5,810 nucleotides of DNA from an uncultured Gammaproteobacteria bacterium (GTDB lineage: Bacteria > Pseudomonadota > Gammaproteobacteria > CAJQNE01), in NCBI GenBank assembly GCA_905479545.1, contig CAJQNE010000368.1:1-5810 (forward strand), written 5' to 3'. The notes below the pieces were generated by a model that saw nothing but the letters and a program-made list of their open reading frames with translations, ran no database searches and was not told the DNA's origin. The position numbers were made by a program, and so were the translations under genes. Positions 1 to 5,655 of the stretch are shown here, in pieces; the first letter of the stretch is position 1, and each line of letters opens with the position of its first letter.

Positions 1-1091
1 ACCATTACCAACCCATAAAGTAACCAGCGACCGGCTTCACCATAGCCGACGGCAAAAGCGGCGGCAGTTAAGCTGGCACCCTCTCCCACACCGTCGAGTT
101 GCAGCGCACCCGTGCAAAGAATAATCAGGGCGGTAGCCGTACAGATAATGAGCGTGTCGATAATCGGGCCCAACATGGCAACCATGCCCTCACGCACCGG
201 CTCGGTGGTTTTTGCCGCGCCATGAGCCATAACTTCGGTGCCGATGCCTGCTTCGTTAGAAAACAGTCCCCGTCGCACTCCAATGAGAATAACGCCCATC
301 AAGCCGCCGCTAACCGCAGATTTAACATTGAATGCCTCAACGAATATCGACGTGAACGCCGCAGGCACCTGCGGTAAAAACTGCACGATAATTCCGATTA
401 CTGCCAGCACATAAACCGTACTCATACTTGGCACCAGCGCTGCTGAGAAACGGCCGACGCGGCGAATGTCGCCCAGAATGACCAGTGCAACCGGAATGGC
501 TATGAGCAGACCGACAGCAGGCTTCACCCAAGCCTGCTGCCAACCTAGCGGCGTTAGTACGAACTCGGCGGTGGTTTGCACCATTTGGTTAACCTGCAGC
601 GCTGGCAGGCAGCCAATAAGACCAGCGATACAGAAGAACACCGCCAGCGGCTTAAAGCGCGCCCCCAGGCCTTCAACTATCACGTACATCGGGCCGCCAC
701 GTAGCTCGCCGGTTTCGTCGCGCCCCCGGTAAAGAATGGCCAACGTGCAGGTGAAAAATTTAGTGGCGACACCGACTACGGCTGTCATCCACATCCAGAA
801 CACCGCGCCGGGGCCACCCAACTCAACAGCCACCGCAACACCGGCAATATTGCCCAAACCGATAGTGCCGGCCAGAGCAGCGCTCAACGCTTGAAAATGG
901 GTAAGCTGGCCAGGTGCCCTGTCATCGTCATACCGACCCGCCAGAACAACGAGTGCATGAGGAATATAGCGATACGGCAAAAACCGTGAGTACAGCAAAA
1001 ACAACGTGCCGCCGCCCAGCAGTAATACCACTAACGGCGGCCCCCAAACGAAACTGGCAAAGGCTGACAGCCACTCATTAATTGACTGCAT
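1..1091 (-). CDS. AGCS-family sodium:alanine/glycine symporter (C-terminus cut by window edge)
   Basis: This is an inner-membrane secondary transporter of the alanine/glycine:cation symporter family, which takes up small neutral amino acids with Na+. I translated 363 codons from ATG at 1091 with no stop; the last part lies beyond the left edge (family members are usually about 450-500 residues). Residues 92-107 (GGPGAVFWMWMTAVVG) fit the family signature. A conserved glycine-rich helix lies at about 75-84 (GTIGLGNIAG), RGGPMYVI at 131-138, and RRGLFSNEAGIGT at 273-285. Several hydrophobic membrane segments are evident. After the signature it reads KFFTCTLA, where many family members have an acidic residue (KFAE), so it belongs to a divergent subgroup. 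The start is preceded by a GGGACGGGA stretch. It lies 38 bp after lysA on the same strand with no terminator between, so co-transcription is likely. The family is clear; the substrate is not shown by the sequence. Confidence 0.93.
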   Translation of the reverse strand, partial: MQSINEWLSAFASFVWGPPLVVLLLGGGTLFLLYSRFLPYRYIPHALVVLAGRYDDDRAPGQLTHFQALSAALAGTIGLGNIAGVAVAVELGGPGAVFWMWMTAVVGVATKFFTCTLAILYRGRDETGELRGGPMYVIVEGLGARFKPLAVFFCIAGLIGCLPALQVNQMVQTTAEFVLTPLGWQQAWVKPAVGLLIAIPVALVILGDIRRVGRFSAALVPSMSTVYVLAVIGIIVQFLPQVPAAFTSIFVEAFNVKSAVSGGLMGVILIGVRRGLFSNEAGIGTEVMAHGAAKTTEPVREGMVAMLGPIIDTLIICTATALIILCTGALQLDGVGEGASLTAAAFAVGYGEAGRWLLYGLVM

Positions 1092-1129
1092 ATTGTCCCG
1101 TCCCTGTTATCTCGTTAAGTTGCTGAGCT

Positions 1130-2437
1130 CTAATCAGGCAGCACAGCTTCGCCAGCGAATAGCGACTCAATCGTTTCACGCTTACGGACAACATGAACCT
1201 TATCGCCATCCACCATTAACTCTACCGCTCGCGGCCGGGAGTTATAGTTGCTCGACATGACAAAACCGTAGGCGCCGGCAGAACGAATTGCCAACACATC
1301 GCCGGGCTCTACTCGCAACTCACGTTGCTTGCCTAGGAAATCACCGGTTTCGCAAACCGGGCCCACTACATCCATATTGGTGGTCGCACCATCCCGTGGT
1401 ATCACCGGCACAATTTCTTGCCAGGCGCTATACAGTGCCGGCCGTAACAGATCGTTCATCGCACCGTCGACGATGGCATATTCCTGATCGCCATTCGTCT
1501 TCAGGTGTTCAACCGTCGTTAGCATCACCCCGGCATTCGCCGCAATGGCCCGGCCTGGTTCGAGAAGCACCGTCACATCACGGTCCGCGAATAGCGGCAA
1601 TACGGCGGTCATGTACTCAGCGGGTTCTGGCGGTGTTTCGTCGTTATAGCGGACGCCAAGGCCGCCGCCGATATCGATATGACTAAGAGTGATGCCATTT
1701 TCAGCAAGTGTATCCACCAACGCCAATACACGATGCAATGCATCGACAAATGGCTGGGTGCTAGTGAGTTGCGAACCTATATGGCAATCGACACCGACAA
1801 TTTTGAGGCCTGGCAGCTTCGCCGCCCGTTGGTAAACCTGTTCGGCAAGCTCGATATCAATACCGAACTTATTCTCCTTTAAACCGGTTGAAATATACGG
1901 ATGAGTTTCAGCATCAACATCCGGGTTAACCCGTAGGCTGATATTAGCCACATCGCCGCGCGCTGCGGCAATATGGCTAATTCGCTCCAGCTCTGCCTCG
2001 GATTCAACATTAAAACAGTGAATACCCACATCGAGCGCGAGCTCTATTTCCCACGGAGCTTTGCCAACACCAGAGAACACACATTTGGTTGCATCTCCGC
2101 CTGCTGCCAATACCCGGCGCAATTCTCCACCGGAGACGATATCGAAGCCCGAGCCCTGTTGCGCCAGCACATTCAGCACAGCCAGATTAGAGTTAGCTTT
2201 TACCGCATAACAGATAAGGTGCGGTTGGTCGCCAAAGGCAGTGTCAAAGGCTTGGTAATGACGTTCCAGCGTTGCCCGTGAGTACACATACGCCGGTGTA
2301 CCATATTCTTCAGCAACGGCGTGCAGATCGACTTGCTCGGCGCACAGCCGACCATCGAGGTAATTGAAGTAGTCCAAAACAGAAGTACCGTTATCGTGTT
2401 GCAGCAAAAACGGCGCGCAGTTTACCGGAGATGACAC
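1130..2437 (-). CDS. lysA: Diaminopimelate decarboxylase
   Basis: This cytoplasmic PLP enzyme of fold type III converts meso-diaminopimelate to L-lysine, the last step of lysine synthesis. Numbered from GTG at 2437 (435 residues), the PLP lysine is K80 in YAVKANSN. Other landmarks are the HIGSQ motif at 219-223, the phosphate-binding GGGLG at 257-261, EPGR at 293-296, the CETGD motif at 362-366 supplying the cysteine and glutamate contributed by the partner subunit, and AGAYG at 387-391. All expected catalytic residues are present, so the enzyme should be active. The start is uncertain. GTG at 2437 adds 20 residues that I cannot align to relatives. TTG at 2377 would give a protein beginning MDYFNYLDG, which resembles the usual family N-terminus. 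Neither has a strong ribosome-binding site. The gene follows lptM and precedes an AGCS transporter instead of dapF. It ends in TAG. Confidence 0.97.
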   Translation of the reverse strand: MSSPVNCAPFLLQHDNGTSVLDYFNYLDGRLCAEQVDLHAVAEEYGTPAYVYSRATLERHYQAFDTAFGDQPHLICYAVKANSNLAVLNVLAQQGSGFDIVSGGELRRVLAAGGDATKCVFSGVGKAPWEIELALDVGIHCFNVESEAELERISHIAAARGDVANISLRVNPDVDAETHPYISTGLKENKFGIDIELAEQVYQRAAKLPGLKIVGVDCHIGSQLTSTQPFVDALHRVLALVDTLAENGITLSHIDIGGGLGVRYNDETPPEPAEYMTAVLPLFADRDVTVLLEPGRAIAANAGVMLTTVEHLKTNGDQEYAIVDGAMNDLLRPALYSAWQEIVPVIPRDGATTNMDVVGPVCETGDFLGKQRELRVEPGDVLAIRSAGAYGFVMSSNYNSRPRAVELMVDGDKVHVVRKRETIESLFAGEAVLPD

Positions 2438-2464
2438 GTCACTTCGCTGTTTTAGTTATGAGTG

Positions 2465-2493
2465 CTTATATTTAAGGACTGCTTCGTGGTCAT
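2465..2493 (-). promoter_or_regulatory. Candidate sigma70 promoter for lysA
   Basis: On the minus strand ATGACC (2493-2488, 4 of 6 to TTGACA) is followed by a 17-nt spacer and TATAAG (2470-2465, 5 of 6 to TATAAT). It sits in the 111-bp gap between lptM and lysA, giving a leader of roughly 20 nt to the GTG start or about 80 nt to the TTG start of lysA. It would let lysA and the downstream symporter be expressed apart from lptM. This is a prediction from hexamers and spacing only. Confidence 0.35.
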
Positions 2494-2548
2494 CCGTTTA
2501 TTGCTAGCCATCGATTACCCGGGATGGGAACCTAGCCTAACGAGCTGA

Positions 2549-2686
2549 CTAGTTGCCACGCTCGCTACTCTCAGCCGCTGCAGTTCGCTCCGAACTCGGT
2601 GATTCCTCGGGCAGGTATAGATCTCCCTTCATCCCACAAGCAGAAACCACGCAAGTTAAAAAAACGAAACATAGCAGTCTGGACAT
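2549..2686 (-). CDS. lptM: Small outer-membrane lipoprotein, LptM (YifL/LppL) family
   Basis: This is a 45-residue lipoprotein. A hydrophobic signal segment (about residues 4-14) runs into the lipobox VSAC, so Cys17 should be lipidated. It is followed by GMKGDLYLPE, which matches the GLKGPLYFPP core of E. coli LptM/YifL. In E. coli, LptM assists maturation of the LptD/LptE lipopolysaccharide translocon; the same role here is inferred from family. Residue +2 is Gly, not Asp, which favours the outer membrane. The tail is short, Ser/Glu-rich and low in complexity; the E. coli protein is about 67 residues. I chose ATG at 2686 because GGAG lies 7 nt upstream and the signal peptide then begins normally (MSRLLCFVFL). 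An in-frame ATG at 2740 also has GGAG 8 nt upstream but would put 18 polar residues before the signal peptide. A lipoprotein of this type next to lysA is the known arrangement in Pseudomonas (lppL). Confidence 0.85.
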   Translation of the reverse strand: MSRLLCFVFLTCVVSACGMKGDLYLPEESPSSERTAAAESSERGN

Positions 2687-2884
2687 TACCGCACTCCGGA
2701 TGGCCACCCGAGAATTACAACCAACATCAATATAAGCCATCCTATTTGCTCCAAAATTTTTATGTTGCATAGTGACCGGAACGATACGCGGTTTCAGGCC
2801 GTGCTGATAAGAGTCAGTTTTTTAAAAATTGACCGCCAACTGGAGAAAACTTGGCCAGTGGACTCGCGAAGTGCCGCAATTTAA

Positions 2885-2905
2885 CCCCAACCGGGGCTAT
2901 TTTTT
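2885..2905 (+). terminator. Weak terminator-like hairpin in the intergenic region
   Basis: A four-base-pair GC stem (CCCC 2885-2888, loop AACC, GGGG 2893-2896) is followed by CTATTTTTT. The stem is short for an intrinsic terminator and there is no identified plus-strand gene upstream, so it could end a small RNA, be a relic, or be chance. Confidence 0.25.
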
Positions 2906-3133
2906 AAGAAAAAAACAGGTTTTTCATTTACGAAACAATCGCCTTAGGTTTGGTAAAAATCAACCACTTACCGGAATTTCCCATACTGAATCGCGGAACA
3001 ATGCTACCGCTCATCGGAAATGTGGGTAGATAACCTTATTCTTTCTTAGCTATGCTACGCGCACCGCTATTTATATATATTGGCGGACACAGCGATCGTG
3101 AACCCACGACCTCCCGTGTTTGAATACCCTCAT

Positions 3134-3138
3134 GGAGA
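3134..3138 (+). promoter_or_regulatory. Ribosome-binding site that decides the start of the repeat protein
   Basis: GGAGA lies 8 nt upstream of GTG at 3147. The alternative in-frame starts are TTG at 3120, with no such site, and ATG at 3132, which overlaps this one. Starting at GTG gives a typical N-terminus (M-K-K followed by a hydrophobic core), which supports the choice. Confidence 0.75.
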
Positions 3139-3146
3139 CATTACTA

Positions 3147-4088
3147 GTGAAAAAACTTGTGCAATTGCCGCTATTAGTAGCCGGCGCAGCTTTCCTACTG
3201 CCTGCTATGGCCCAGGAAATTGGTTCATACCCGCCTAACGCTAAGCCCGGCGAGTGCTACACCAAGGCTCTGGTACCGGCTTCATTCGAAACCAAATCTG
3301 AGCGCGTTCTTATCCAGGAAGCTGGTGAGCGTATCGAAGTTATTCCTGCTACCTACAAGCGTGTTAAGAAGCGTGTATTGGTTCAGGAGCCTGGTGAGCG
3401 TTTGGAAGTAATTCCTGCTACCTACAAAACAGTAACCGAGCGCGTTTTGGTTAAGCCTGCTGTAACCAAACTGATTCGTTCTGAGCCTGTTTACGAGACC
3501 GTAACCGAGCGTGTACTGGTTGCTCCGGCTACCACCATCTGGAAGCCCGGCACCGGCGCTATCACCCAGGTTAACAACTCTACCGGCGAAATCATGTGTC
3601 TGGTTGAAGTACCTGCTAAGTACAAGACGGTTACCCGTCGCGTACTGAAAGCTCCAGCGGGTACCACTGAGCGCACTGAGCCAGCTCAGTACGAGACCAT
3701 CACCAAGAAAGTTGTAGCTACCCCGCCATCAACCCGTAGCGTTAGCATTCCAGCTAAGTACAACGACATCTTTGTAACGGAAGAAGTACAACCTGCAACC
3801 ACTCGTCGTATTCCGATTGCTGAGAAGTATGAGACTGTAACCAAGCGTGTTCAGGTTTCTGAAGAGCGTCTGAGCTGGGCACCAATCCTTTGCCAGACCA
3901 ACGTTTCTGGCAACATCATCACCGAGCTACAACGCGCTCTGCGCGCCAAGGGTTACAACCCTGGCCCGGTTGACGGCGTATACGGTCAAGAAACCCGTAG
4001 TGCTATCAGCGCTTACCAGCGTCGCCAAGGTTTGGCACGTGGTGGCCTGACCCTGGAAACCCTGAACTCTTTGGGTGTTTCTATCTAA
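3147..4088 (+). CDS. Secreted 23-residue-repeat protein with C-terminal peptidoglycan-binding domain
   Basis: This is a 313-residue exported protein of unknown exact role. Residues 1-22 form a signal peptide (KK, hydrophobic core, cleavage probably after A-M-A). Residues 44-240 carry eight repeats of the form PA-x-Y-x-TVT-x-R-V-L-V. Their aromatic anchors are F47, Y70, Y93, Y116, Y159, Y182, Y205 and Y228, spaced exactly 23 residues except one gap of 43, which holds a 20-residue insertion (about 133-152). Alternating Thr/Val/Arg residues suggest beta-strands. Residues 254-313 match a PG_binding_1 domain (LQRALRAKGYNPGPVDGVYG, then T283, AYQ at 289-291, GL at 295-296). Cysteines are C37, C151 and C249. 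Codons resemble those of abundant proteins: all eight Asn are AAC, 11 of 12 Tyr are TAC, and I saw only CGT/CGC for Arg. I infer a periplasmic or surface protein held to the cell wall. I recall similar unnamed proteins in marine proteobacteria. The cell-wall domain is clear; the role is unknown. Confidence 0.9.
   Translation: MKKLVQLPLLVAGAAFLLPAMAQEIGSYPPNAKPGECYTKALVPASFETKSERVLIQEAGERIEVIPATYKRVKKRVLVQEPGERLEVIPATYKTVTERVLVKPAVTKLIRSEPVYETVTERVLVAPATTIWKPGTGAITQVNNSTGEIMCLVEVPAKYKTVTRRVLKAPAGTTERTEPAQYETITKKVVATPPSTRSVSIPAKYNDIFVTEEVQPATTRRIPIAEKYETVTKRVQVSEERLSWAPILCQTNVSGNIITELQRALRAKGYNPGPVDGVYGQETRSAISAYQRRQGLARGGLTLETLNSLGVSI
3285..3836 (+). repeat. In-frame 69-bp tandem coding repeats (eight units)
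   Basis: The repeat region of the exported protein shows a 69-nt period (23 codons), interrupted once by about 60 extra nt. The closest pair are the units starting at 3303 and 3372: I count 45 identical bases of 57 and 16 identical residues of 19, with many differences synonymous. That fits old duplication kept under protein-level selection and not a recent slippage event. Confidence 0.8.
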
Positions 4089-4092
4089 GTGA

Positions 4093-4119
4093 GTTTGTAG
4101 GGCGTTCTGCCTTACAAAC
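4093..4119 (+). other. Stem-loop directly after the repeat-protein stop codon
   Basis: GTTTGTAGGGC (4093-4103) pairs with GCCTTACAAAC (4109-4119) over 11 bp with one G-U pair and a five-base loop (GTTCT). It begins 4 nt after the stop codon and is not followed by a U-run, so it is not itself an intrinsic terminator. It may protect the 3' end of the mRNA; this is inference. Confidence 0.6.
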
Positions 4120-4125
4120 TGCTTA

Positions 4126-4165
4126 ATAAAAAACCGCCGCTTCTTAGGAAGCGGCGGTTTTTTTA
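4126..4165. terminator. Strong bidirectional intrinsic terminator between convergent genes
   Basis: A perfect 13-bp stem, AAACCGCCGCTTC (4131-4143) with GAAGCGGCGGTTT (4148-4160), has a TTAG loop. It is followed by further T residues (run of seven, 4158-4164) and preceded by an A-run (4128-4133), so it has a U-tract on both strands. It ends the repeat-protein transcript rightward and can end the yhfA-speD transcript leftward. Confidence 0.92.
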
Positions 4166-4256
4166 TGTCTGAATTTTTTGCTGGCCAACTTCTGTTTATG
4201 CAGATAGATAGATCAATCAGGCCGTCCCGGTAATTACCAGGGAGAAAGCAGAACCA

Positions 4257-5054
4257 CTATGGAATATTCCGACCGTAGAAAATTTCCTGCATTTCATGAC
4301 GAAGTTGATCAGTGACGTGCTTTCGCTCATCTTCAGGCAAATCACTACCATCAGCAAACATATGGTTATCTAACTCGACGTCTTTAAGCATCATTTTGGT
4401 ATGGAATACGTTTTCCTGATAAACGTTGACATCGACCATTTGGTAGCTATCACGGGTATCTTCACTTAAAAAATTCTGAATTGAATTGATCTCGTGGTCG
4501 ATGAAATGCTTATAGCCACGGATATCCCGGGTAAAACCACGTACGCGATAATCGATAGTTACAATTTCCGAATCAAAGCTGTGTATCAGGTAATTCAACG
4601 CCGTCAACGGCGAGATCACCCCGCAAGTCGAAACGTCAATATCCGCACGAAAGGTACTAATGCCATGGTCCGGATGACTTTCCGGATAGGTATGCACCGT
4701 CAGATGACTTTTATCCAGATGACCAACGATTGTTTCAGGTAACGGACCGGGCTCCTCATGCTTGCTTACGGAGGCAGCAGGCAATACCGGCTCCTCGCTG
4801 ATTAACATGGTTACACTGGCCCCTTGAGGATCATAATCCTGACGGGCGATATTCAAAACATTCGCGCCAATGATTCGCGCCACTTCCTCAAGAATAGCGG
4901 TCAGCCGCTCAGCATTATATTCTTCGTCGATATATTGAATGTATTCTTGCTGCGTTGCTGCATCACCGGTGTAACACACGTCGTAAATATTGAAACTTAG
5001 TGATTTGGTGAGGTTATTAAAACCGTGCAGCTTCAGTTTCGATTCACTAGCCAT
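4257..5054 (-). CDS. speD: S-adenosylmethionine decarboxylase proenzyme, class 1
   Basis: This cytoplasmic pyruvoyl enzyme decarboxylates S-adenosylmethionine to supply the aminopropyl donor for spermidine synthesis. The proenzyme cleaves itself between Lys and Ser in LDKSH; that Ser becomes the pyruvoyl group. Counted from ATG at 5054 (265 residues) the site is K115-S116, and the catalytic Cys in STCGVIS is C144. The N-terminus KLKLHGFNNLTKSLSF, the run NILNIARQDY-like at about 68-74, HTYPESHP at about 121-128, and the end YGRNIP all match E. coli SpeD (264 residues), so the protein is full length. Start: GTG at 5060 overlaps the yhfA stop (TAGTG), with GAGG only 4 nt upstream; ATG at 5054 has the same GAGG 10 nt upstream. 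I prefer ATG, but GTG (267 residues) is possible. The overlap implies translational coupling with yhfA. No speE is visible in the window. Confidence 0.97.
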   Translation of the reverse strand: MASESKLKLHGFNNLTKSLSFNIYDVCYTGDAATQQEYIQYIDEEYNAERLTAILEEVARIIGANVLNIARQDYDPQGASVTMLISEEPVLPAASVSKHEEPGPLPETIVGHLDKSHLTVHTYPESHPDHGISTFRADIDVSTCGVISPLTALNYLIHSFDSEIVTIDYRVRGFTRDIRGYKHFIDHEINSIQNFLSEDTRDSYQMVDVNVYQENVFHTKMMLKDVELDNHMFADGSDLPEDERKHVTDQLRHEMQEIFYGRNIP

Positions 5055-5059
5055 CGGCA

Positions 5060-5491
5060 CTAAACCTCGTCAATTAATTCGGTTTTAATACTGTAATCAT
5101 GGGTAACCGGACAGGCTTTGCTCAGCATTAATGATGCCGAACAATATTTCTCCGCCGACAAATCAACAGCCCGCTTAACCTGATTTTCTTTCATGCCTTC
5201 GCCAACCACCTCAAACTGCAAATGGATTTTGGTGAATACTTTTGGCTCAGTTTCAGCCCGTTGTCCGCTAACCTTCACTCGGCAATCCTCCACTGGCTGA
5301 CGTGACTTTTTTAAGATGTGTACCACGTCGATCGCAGAGCAAGCGCCGAGGCTCATCAGCATCAGTTCCATAGGTCGAACACCCGTATCACGTCCACCTA
5401 AATCAGGTGGACCATCGACCACAATCGCATGGCCACTGCCAGCCTCGGCAACAAACTGCATACCGGATATCCAACGAACCTGTGCTTGCAT
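5060..5491 (-). CDS. yhfA: OsmC-family thiol-peroxidase-like protein, YhfA type
   Basis: This is a 143-residue cytoplasmic OsmC-fold protein. The family reduces organic hydroperoxides with two cysteines; here they are C51 in LGACSAIDVV and C117 in AEKYCSAS. GVRPMELMLMSLG at 37-49 and PKVFTKIH at 83-90 are also typical. The YhfA branch itself has no firmly known substrate. I placed the start at ATG 5491 because MQAQVRW aligns with the start of E. coli YhfA (MQARVKW); the frame stays open upstream to 5611, but those 40 residues look like leader sequence. The ribosome-binding site is weak (ACGGG about 10 nt upstream). The stop TAG overlaps the GTG of speD, so the two form an operon. It is divergent from crp, as yhfA is in E. 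coli, and the yhfA-speD order matches Pseudomonas. Confidence 0.93.
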   Translation of the reverse strand: MQAQVRWISGMQFVAEAGSGHAIVVDGPPDLGGRDTGVRPMELMLMSLGACSAIDVVHILKKSRQPVEDCRVKVSGQRAETEPKVFTKIHLQFEVVGEGMKENQVKRAVDLSAEKYCSASLMLSKACPVTHDYSIKTELIDEV

Positions 5492-5511
5492 AAGGTAAAC
5501 CCGTAAGTTTT

Positions 5512-5517
5512 TATAAT
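5512..5517 (+). promoter_or_regulatory. Consensus -10 hexamer in the yhfA/crp divergent region
   Basis: TATAAT matches the sigma70 -10 consensus 6 of 6 on the plus strand, reading towards crp. No good -35 lies at 16-18 nt; TTGCAT at 5486-5491 is 20 nt away. On the other strand the same bases include TATAAA (5515-5510), which could serve yhfA. Transcription from the plus-strand site would give a crp leader of roughly 130 nt. Confidence 0.35.
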
Positions 5518-5529
5518 GGCAAAAAAGAC

Positions 5530-5545
5530 CGTAAATTTTATCACA
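5530..5545. promoter_or_regulatory. Candidate CRP/Vfr-binding site between yhfA and crp
   Basis: CGTAA-ATTTTA-TCACA matches the CRP consensus TGTGA-N6-TCACA at 8 of 10 core positions: the right half is perfect and the left half 3 of 5. It is centred about 20 bp downstream of the plus-strand TATAAT, so bound CRP could repress that promoter while influencing yhfA. Autoregulation of crp through a divergent region is known in E. coli; here it is inferred from the match and position. Confidence 0.5.
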
Positions 5546-5655
5546 GCAATCGCTATTCACATGCAGCTTTATTGCACTGCGAGAGTCAGCTATTGCCGTT
5601 ACCATCTGCAATAGTGCACTCTAGTCCGCGTTATCAAAAAAATCGTGTCGAACCC

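Larger units (their letters stand above)
2687..3146. other. Long AT-rich divergent intergenic region, no convincing gene
   Basis: These 460 bp must hold the promoters of lptM (leftward) and of the repeat protein (rightward). I see no gene. The longest plus-strand frame (2829-3029, TTG start) has no ribosome-binding site and no recognisable motif. Visible structure: a minus-strand TATATT (2734-2729) as a possible lptM -10; CTGA/TCAG (2804-2817) followed by TTTTTT; CCCC-AACC-GGGG (2885-2896) followed by CTATTTTTT; AAAAAC-AG-GTTTTT (2911-2924); a TAGC-TAT-GCTA dyad (3047-3057); an AT tract with TATATT at 3076-3081 as a possible -10 for the repeat protein without a good -35; and a TCGTG-AACC-CACGA hairpin (3096-3109) in the likely leader. 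In Pseudomonas cyaY lies divergently beside lppL; no cyaY is visible here. Confidence 0.6.

Noticed and set aside
99..2281. Several plus-strand open frames of 67-132 codons inside the symporter and lysA genes
   Set aside because: They lie antisense to clear conserved genes and have Arg/Ser/His-rich sequences without family resemblance.
2829..3029. Open frame of 66 codons on the plus strand
   Set aside because: It has a TTG start, no ribosome-binding site and no recognisable motif, and it contains terminator-like and AT-rich hairpins, so it is most likely chance.
3081..3120. Possible tRNA remnant on the minus strand (GGGAGGTCGTGGGTTC followed by GTCCGCCA)
   Set aside because: It resembles a tRNA T-arm and 3' end, but the T-stem bases do not pair (CGTGG against ATCGC) and no acceptor, D or anticodon arms can be formed.
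3285..3836. Regular 69-bp repeats considered as a CRISPR or non-coding array
   Set aside because: The period is a whole number of codons, units differ mainly at synonymous positions and the frame is open throughout, so these are protein repeats.
4201..4213. Short GATA tandem (AGATAGATAGATC) after the terminator
   Set aside because: Only about three copies of a tetranucleotide, too short to be meaningful.
5492..5611. Upstream extension of yhfA by 40 codons
   Set aside because: The E. coli homologue begins at the residue matching ATG 5491, and the extension overlaps the candidate CRP site and promoter elements.
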